Of a DNA stretch of 34,361 nt, positions 28,642-34,361 are shown in pieces. Positions within the stretch are counted from its first letter, which is position 1. Each line of letters opens with the position of its first letter. The notes under the pieces were generated by a model. The model saw only the letters and a list, made by a program, of their open reading frames with translations, ran no database searches and was not told the DNA's origin. The DNA is from Sulfurovum sp. (GTDB lineage: Bacteria; Campylobacterota; Campylobacteria; Campylobacterales; Sulfurovaceae), in contig DYMX01000014.1 in the NCBI GenBank assembly GCA_020721345.1, forward strand, positions 1 through 34,361, given 5' to 3'. Both the position numbers and the translations under genes were made by a program.

Positions 28642-29151
28642 TTAATGGCAATGTCCGCCGCCGCAACACCCGCCTTCATCATCACAAGCAAGCTGACCAG
28701 TCATTGCTTCATCTACCGTAGCTTCTCTAATTCCCATTACTTCAACTGAGAACATAAGGTCTTTTCCTGCCAAAGGATGATTGAAGTCGATTGTAACTTC
28801 AGCATCATCAAATGCTTTTACAACAACTTGTACTGTTTGACCATGCTCGCCTTGACCGTATAGAACCATACCTTCTTTAAGGTCAATTCCTTCGAACTGA
28901 TCTTTAGGAAGTGTTTGGATTGCTTCAGGATTTACTTCACCATAAGCTTCTGCAGCAACAACAAATATATCGCCTTTGTCTCCAACTTTCATATCCATTA
29001 AAGCTTTTTCAAGCCCAGGGATGATATGGCCCTTACCTGTTATAAGCTCAAGCGGAGATCCGCCGACATTACTGTCTATTACTTCGTTTTTTCCTGCTTC
29101 TACCAATGTGTATCCCAAAGATACGACGCTATTTTCTTTTGTTATTGTCAT
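28642..29151 (-). CDS. slyD: FKBP-type peptidyl-prolyl isomerase, SlyD-like, Cys/His tail
   Basis: VSLGYTLVEAG...PLELITGKGHIIPGLEKALMDMKVGDKGD...VDFNHPLAGKDLMFSVEV; tail ACDDEGGCCGGGHCH. Confidence 0.93.
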   Translation of the reverse strand: MTITKENSVVSLGYTLVEAGKNEVIDSNVGGSPLELITGKGHIIPGLEKALMDMKVGDKGDIFVVAAEAYGEVNPEAIQTLPKDQFEGIDLKEGMVLYGQGEHGQTVQVVVKAFDDAEVTIDFNHPLAGKDLMFSVEVMGIREATVDEAMTGQLACDDEGGCCGGGHCH

Positions 29152-29256
29152 TGTTTCTCCAAATAATTATTGATTTTATGTGATTGTAGCCAAAGTAGCT
29201 TTATAAATTCTTAGACGATAAAAATTAGTAACTTGTTTTTATTTTTTAAATAAATA

Positions 29257-29967
29257 TTACTTTAGATTATCCAAATGTTGCTTTGCGATTTTCGCGCTAG
29301 GTTTTTGTAGATATTTATCTATAATAAGTTCATAGAATTTCTTTGCTCCAACATTATCTTTGGTATTTTCAAGAGATATGCCGCTATGCAAAAGTAGTGT
29401 ATCTATATAAGTTGCATTGCTGTCAAGTTTAGCGCTTTTTTTATAGTAATATAAAGCATCTTTGTAATTTTTTTCATAATATGCTATCTCACCTAGGTAG
29501 TAATTAGTAACCGCATTTTTATAGTTTTGCTTATCTAGTTCCAAAAAATACTCTTTTGACTTTTTATACTCTTTGCTTCTAAAAAGTGTTTTTGCATCTT
29601 CTAATATTTTATTTTTATCATTTGAGATACTTTCTGATGGCTTGCTTTGAACGGCTGGTTTATTTTGCGCTTCAAGCATAGCTTTAAACTCATCTTTTTT
29701 GATGCATTTATTCTCTAGCTCATCTATCATTTTTGCTAGATCTTTGATAATTTTTTCATTTTTTACTGCTTCATCGCTTTGCGCATCTTTGTTTTTTATA
29801 ATCTCTTCTAGCGATTGAATCTTATCGTTTAATCCTTCTACAACACTTGTCAGTCCGTCTATTTTTTCATTTTGTTCATTTATTTTTTGCTGCAGCTCTA
29901 CTTCGCCGGCATAAATGAAATTGACCGTAAAAAGATATGCAAATAGGGATATTAATACTTTTCTCAT
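29257..29967 (-). CDS. cpoB: Tol-Pal system protein YbgF/CpoB-like (coiled coil + TPR)
   Basis: Signal peptide at MRKVLISLFAYLFTVNFIYA, coiled coil, TPR-like repeats; directly downstream of pal. Confidence 0.82.
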   Translation of the reverse strand: MRKVLISLFAYLFTVNFIYAGEVELQQKINEQNEKIDGLTSVVEGLNDKIQSLEEIIKNKDAQSDEAVKNEKIIKDLAKMIDELENKCIKKDEFKAMLEAQNKPAVQSKPSESISNDKNKILEDAKTLFRSKEYKKSKEYFLELDKQNYKNAVTNYYLGEIAYYEKNYKDALYYYKKSAKLDSNATYIDTLLLHSGISLENTKDNVGAKKFYELIIDKYLQKPSAKIAKQHLDNLK

Positions 29968-30548
29968 TATTGTTTTTTCAAATCCACTCTTCTGTTTTTT
30001 GCATAACATTCATCTATTGCATCAGTACAAACAGGGGTACTTTCTCCCAATGAAATAATGCTAAACATACTGGCAGGAATTCCCTTTGCTACAAGCGCAT
30101 CTTTTACTATCTTAGCTCTTTTTAGTCCAAGCGCATAGTTAAATTCATCCGTTCCAAACTCATCGCAGTTGCCCTCTATCTTTATTTTTCCATTGTAACT
30201 TTTGAGAGCATTGGCATTTTTATCTATAGCTTTATACATATCATTAACTATTGAGTAGTCACCAAACCCGAAATATACGCTCTGTAAACCTTCTGAACTG
30301 TTGTTAAAAGTGCCGTCATTAGGAATCCCGCCGCTTGGACTCATTCTTGATTTTATATCATTAGCTGTTGCATTGCCTTCTTTTATATTTACTCCGCTAT
30401 CTGTTGTAACGGATGGGCTATCGGATATATTTCCGGGACTTACTTTACTGTTTGCCGCATCATCAGATGGTACGGTTGGAGCACTCTGAGTGCATCCTGC
30501 AAAAAACAATAGTGTAAAAAATGCAAATCCTAATGTTATTTTTTTCAT
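29967..30548 (-). CDS. pal: Peptidoglycan-associated lipoprotein Pal (OmpA-like)
   Basis: Lipobox LLFFAGC; IKIEGNCDEFGTDEFNYALGLKRAKIVKDALVAKGIP...KNRRVDL. Confidence 0.93.
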   Translation of the reverse strand: MKKITLGFAFFTLLFFAGCTQSAPTVPSDDAANSKVSPGNISDSPSVTTDSGVNIKEGNATANDIKSRMSPSGGIPNDGTFNNSSEGLQSVYFGFGDYSIVNDMYKAIDKNANALKSYNGKIKIEGNCDEFGTDEFNYALGLKRAKIVKDALVAKGIPASMFSIISLGESTPVCTDAIDECYAKNRRVDLKKQ

Positions 30549-30593
30549 GAGAAGAATCCTTTGCGTATAAGAATAAATGTATATTACCATAAA

Positions 30594-31808
30594 TTACCAA
30601 TCAATAGATTGAACCCTGCTGTTGATCTCAAAGAGCTTGTTTTGATTTGTTCTAGGATTCACAAAACCTGCATAACTATTGCCGTTTGATTGCCTGATAT
30701 ACATCACAACACTGCCGTCATCAGAAAATCTAGGAAACTGATTTTCACCGCTTGACGTAATAGGAAAAGTGCTGCCGTTTGATATCATATAGATATTGAA
30801 GGTATTGCTTCCAAATATATTTTTACTCTCCCTTGATGAGTAAATGACCTTGCTACCTTTTGTATCGCAGCTATTGTTCTCCCTGCCTTTAAATACCATT
30901 TGTGAAACTGTAGGTGAATCTGTATATTTTTTAAAGATATTTGGATAACCGAGTCTATTTGACACAAACACTATCTCTTTTTCGTTTGATAGATACTGAC
31001 CGCTAACGTCTATACCGCTAAAGTCTGTTAATTTAATACTATTTTTAGTTGTTTTATCAAACTCATAAATATCAGGCTGTCCATCCGGGGACATAGTGAG
31101 AAGCAATCTGTTGCCGTCACTACTTACATCAGAACAGACAAGCATGCCTTCGCCTGATACAATATGATTTTTTATACCGCTGTTTAAACTATACTCATGA
31201 ATCGCAGGCAAACCTGAATTTATAGATGTATAGTAAAAGCTTGTTTGACTTTTATTTGCCCACTTTGGAAACAGATTTAATCCATCTGTAACAATAACTT
31301 TTCTATACGTAAAAGTATAATCAGTTAAAACTATTTCGCTTTTCCCGGACCCTGTATATCGTGACATCAAAACCAAACGATTTATCCATTCCATACTATC
31401 GTATCCAAGAAATTTATTTATATCGCTTATGGATTTGTGTATCAAAAATGGATACTTATCAAATGATGAAATATTGTAGTTTTTTTGAAATAGTAGCGAA
31501 TTGCCGTCTCCATTAAACAAACTAACATTTAAATTAGCGCCATTGGCGCCTGAAAGATCATATTTCAATAGATAATTATCTGAGCCTGAGATATTTTTAC
31601 TTTCTACAGTTTCAAAATTTCCGCTTAGCGTTAGATCATCTTTAAAAAGTATAAAACTTTTTTGTGAGATGGCAGGCATTAATCCACTGCTTATATTTTC
31701 TATAGAAATGCCTATTCTAGAGCCAACATTTTTTTTAATAGTTAAACTAACATCGCTCTCTCCTCTCATTATTGTAAGTATAAAAAATAAAATATATATG
31801 TAACGCAT
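30594..31808 (-). CDS. tolB: Tol-Pal system protein TolB
   Basis: Beta-propeller repeats (SSDGNRLLLTMSPDGQPDIYEFDKTT, NEKEIVFVSNRLGYPNIF, FPRFSDDGSVVMYI); between tolA-like and pal. Confidence 0.92.
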   Translation of the reverse strand: MRYIYILFFILTIMRGESDVSLTIKKNVGSRIGISIENISSGLMPAISQKSFILFKDDLTLSGNFETVESKNISGSDNYLLKYDLSGANGANLNVSLFNGDGNSLLFQKNYNISSFDKYPFLIHKSISDINKFLGYDSMEWINRLVLMSRYTGSGKSEIVLTDYTFTYRKVIVTDGLNLFPKWANKSQTSFYYTSINSGLPAIHEYSLNSGIKNHIVSGEGMLVCSDVSSDGNRLLLTMSPDGQPDIYEFDKTTKNSIKLTDFSGIDVSGQYLSNEKEIVFVSNRLGYPNIFKKYTDSPTVSQMVFKGRENNSCDTKGSKVIYSSRESKNIFGSNTFNIYMISNGSTFPITSSGENQFPRFSDDGSVVMYIRQSNGNSYAGFVNPRTNQNKLFEINSRVQSIDW

Positions 31809-32693
31809 CTATCTCTCCTCAATAAAATCAACATCAAATATATAAGCTCTGCCTCCGTCATGAGCGCCAAAACCTACTCTTTGAAGCTGCTTAAGATATT
31901 GTATCAATCCTTTGTTGAACTCTTCATTAGAAGATTGGCTGACAACGTCAAATTCAAATCTGCCGCTTGGCTCAATAACAAATTTTATCCTAGCTTTATT
32001 CCCTGCAAAATCGCTCTGAGCAGGCCAGCCGTTCAAGATAGATTTAACTTTTGATTTATAACCGTCTTCTACTCCGCTGCTTTTAGCCGATGAAGCATTG
32101 CCAATAAGATCGGACGCCTTACTGGTTGCTTTAGCTTTGGCTGCGGGAATTCCACTGGATACTGTCTGTTTTTGTAATACTACTGCAGTTTTTTTAGCGC
32201 TCATGCTTGGCTCTTTTGCATCAATGGTTTCAAATAGCGAAGTGGTATCTTTGATTATTTTTGATGTTTCTTTGATTGGTTTTTTAACAACAGTTGTTTT
32301 TTTAATAGTAGTATTAGTTTCCGGCTTTTCTTTTTTTCTCTCAACTAAAGGCTTATTTGGTTTTTCTATCTCTTTAGGCTCTTCTTTTACAAACTCTTTT
32401 TTTGCAAGCTCTTTTTCAATAAGTTCTTTTTTCTCTTCGGGAATATTTTCGATCTTCTTAGGTTCTTGCGCTTCTTCTTTTTTTGGCAACTTTTGATTTT
32501 GAGGCTTATCGTTAGACTTTTGAACGGACGGTATATCAATGCCTGACATATCTACTTTTATCGCTTGCTCTTTGCCGCCTTGTGATTTATCATCTTTTGT
32601 ATTTTGAACAAAAGCAAATATGACTATGAAAATGATCAAAATATAGATCAAAATAGCAATCAAACCACTTTTAATAGTATATGCTTTTCTCAT
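31809..32693 (-). CDS. tolA: TolA/TonB-like energy transducer
   Basis: N-terminal TM anchor, Lys/Glu/Pro-rich linker, TonB/TolA-like C-terminus; between tolR and tolB. Confidence 0.8.
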   Translation of the reverse strand: MRKAYTIKSGLIAILIYILIIFIVIFAFVQNTKDDKSQGGKEQAIKVDMSGIDIPSVQKSNDKPQNQKLPKKEEAQEPKKIENIPEEKKELIEKELAKKEFVKEEPKEIEKPNKPLVERKKEKPETNTTIKKTTVVKKPIKETSKIIKDTTSLFETIDAKEPSMSAKKTAVVLQKQTVSSGIPAAKAKATSKASDLIGNASSAKSSGVEDGYKSKVKSILNGWPAQSDFAGNKARIKFVIEPSGRFEFDVVSQSSNEEFNKGLIQYLKQLQRVGFGAHDGGRAYIFDVDFIEER

Positions 32694-32695
32694 CT

Positions 32696-33076
32696 CTACT
32701 CTGTTATCAATGAAACATTTAAAAATCCGGCTTTTTTGACACCCTTCAAAAGATCCATAATATCTTTATACTCCAAAGATTCCTCCGCTCTGATATATAC
32801 GCTGCTATTTTTATCTATATTTTTATCCGAAAAATGATCCGCAAATGAACCAATTTCATAAACTTTATCGTCTATATAAACCTGCCTTGTTTTATCCATC
32901 CTAATTGTAAGAGAATTTGTTTTTTGAGATTTTGTAGTTTTTGAGCCGCCAGGAAGTGTTATCTGCTCTTGATATGTAATAGTTGGAGCGGCTATCATTA
33001 AAACCGCCGTAAGAACAAGCATTACATCCATTAGCGGCGTAATGTTCAAATCCGGATCATCGTCCCAATTAAACAT
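32696..33076 (-). CDS. tolR: ExbD/TolR-family protein
   Basis: DPDLNITPLMDVMLVLTAVLMIAAPTITYQEQITLPGG. Confidence 0.92.
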   Translation of the reverse strand: MFNWDDDPDLNITPLMDVMLVLTAVLMIAAPTITYQEQITLPGGSKTTKSQKTNSLTIRMDKTRQVYIDDKVYEIGSFADHFSDKNIDKNSSVYIRAEESLEYKDIMDLLKGVKKAGFLNVSLITE

Positions 33077-33648
33077 TATTCTTCTTCATTATAACTTTTT
33101 GCCAATATCATTTTTGACTCAGAATTTAAAAGCGAACTAAGTTCATATGCTTTTCTTTTTAGTATCAAATGAAATGTATAAGCAAATATAGCTACCAATA
33201 TCCCTGCGGCAGTTGCCACAAGGGCTTCTGAGATAGCAGGCGCAACAACATTTAGTGCTGCACTGGTTTGATCTCCAAGTTTTCCAAATGTTTCCAATAT
33301 CCCCACAACAGTACCAAAAAGACCTATGAACGGTGCAGTTGAAGCTATGATGGATAATAATGTAAGATTTCTTGTAGATACTCTAAGCGCATCGCTAAAA
33401 GCTGCTTCTAAAATTGTAGAATTTGGATTTTTTACTTTTTCAAGATAACTATAAAGAATTGAAAATTGGCTTATGCTATTTGAATTAAATGCGTACATAC
33501 TTTTTAGAGATTCAGCTTCTATTTTTATACGAGCTTCAAGTAATTTAAATCTGTCGATAAAAACCCAAAAAGTGATTATAAAATATAAAGAAAGTATTAC
33601 CAATACAAAAATAGTGATAATACTTAATTGAGAGAGAAAATGTGCCAT
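33076..33648 (-). CDS. tolQ: MotA/TolQ/ExbB proton channel protein
   Basis: TLLSIIASTAPFIGLFGTVVGILETF...APAISEALVATAAGILVAIFAYTFH. Confidence 0.92.
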   Translation of the reverse strand: MAHFLSQLSIITIFVLVILSLYFIITFWVFIDRFKLLEARIKIEAESLKSMYAFNSNSISQFSILYSYLEKVKNPNSTILEAAFSDALRVSTRNLTLLSIIASTAPFIGLFGTVVGILETFGKLGDQTSAALNVVAPAISEALVATAAGILVAIFAYTFHLILKRKAYELSSLLNSESKMILAKSYNEEE

Positions 33649-33657
33649 AGATGCAGA

Positions 33658-34044
33658 TTATAGCGTTTTTGCCATTTGCTCGACTTTTGCAACAGCGCTT
33701 GCAATCGCAATATTCGAAGATTCTGTGCTTTTGAGAAGTTTTTTAGCTTCTTCTAGAGCATAAGCCAACTCATTACCTTCACCAGAAATTGCAACTGCTC
33801 CGTCAACAATACAAGTTGTTTTAGTTTCATCAACTTTTACATAACCCGAGTTGATAGCAATTGCAATTTTTTTACTTTCCTGTGTTTCGATCTCTACAAC
33901 ACCGACATTAAGCAAAGAAACCAAAGTAGCGTGCTTTGGAAGTACTCCAAACTCACCCTCGCTACCCGGCAAAGTAACTTGTTTGACCTCATTGTCAAAT
34001 ATTACACCATCGGGTGTAACAATTTCAAGTTTTAAAAGTTCCAT
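33658..34044 (-). CDS. atpC: ATP synthase epsilon subunit
   Basis: LKLEIVTPDGVIFDNEVKQVTLPGSEGEFGVLPKHATLVSLLNVGVVEI. Confidence 0.95.
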   Translation of the reverse strand: MELLKLEIVTPDGVIFDNEVKQVTLPGSEGEFGVLPKHATLVSLLNVGVVEIETQESKKIAIAINSGYVKVDETKTTCIVDGAVAISGEGNELAYALEEAKKLLKSTESSNIAIASAVAKVEQMAKTL

Positions 34045-34061
34045 AATTTTCCTTTAATGGA

Positions 34062-34361
<300 letters not shown>

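Noticed and set aside
32098-32496. Plus-strand hydrophobic ORF (132 aa) opposite tolA
   Set aside because: Shadow of the Lys/Glu-rich TolA-like linker; no independent support.
31809-32693. Repetitive Lys/Glu/Pro region of the TolA-like protein as a novel repeat protein
   Set aside because: Typical periplasm-spanning linker of TolA/TonB proteins in its normal operon position.

Overview
The window is a Campylobacterota (Epsilonproteobacteria)-type chromosome segment, AT-rich, with most genes on the minus strand. It is largely housekeeping. From start to end it holds: a repeat-bounded insertion with an IS1595-type transposase remnant and a compositionally distinct exported VWA-domain gene; a frameshifted mnmC-like FAD oxidoreductase; glyS, a small membrane ORF, trmL, purU, leuB, leuD; rpoD (+); a multiply frameshifted MoCF-binding/CinA-like gene; ppa (+); an amidase, an NPD/FabK-like flavoprotein, tyrS, spoT, rpoZ, pyrH, an M23 peptidase, ftsX, ftsE, trmB, an RluA-family synthase and ttcA; a two-gene accessory islet (RhuM-like with a PLD-like tail, and an HrgA-like HARE-HTH protein); mtnN, fabD, an FTR-rhodanese fusion, slyD, ybgF/cpoB, pal, tolB, tolA-like, tolR, tolQ, atpC and the 3' end of atpD. 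I did not find a convincing large undescribed system. The best leads are (i) the VWA module flanked by long inverted GGGGTCAGG-type repeats, (ii) a 7 x 7-bp degenerate heptamer array that supplies both the ttcA stop and the rluD-like start, (iii) the RhuM/HrgA islet inside an otherwise conserved operon, and (iv) the FTR-rhodanese fusion. No tRNA, rRNA or CRISPR array was recognised.
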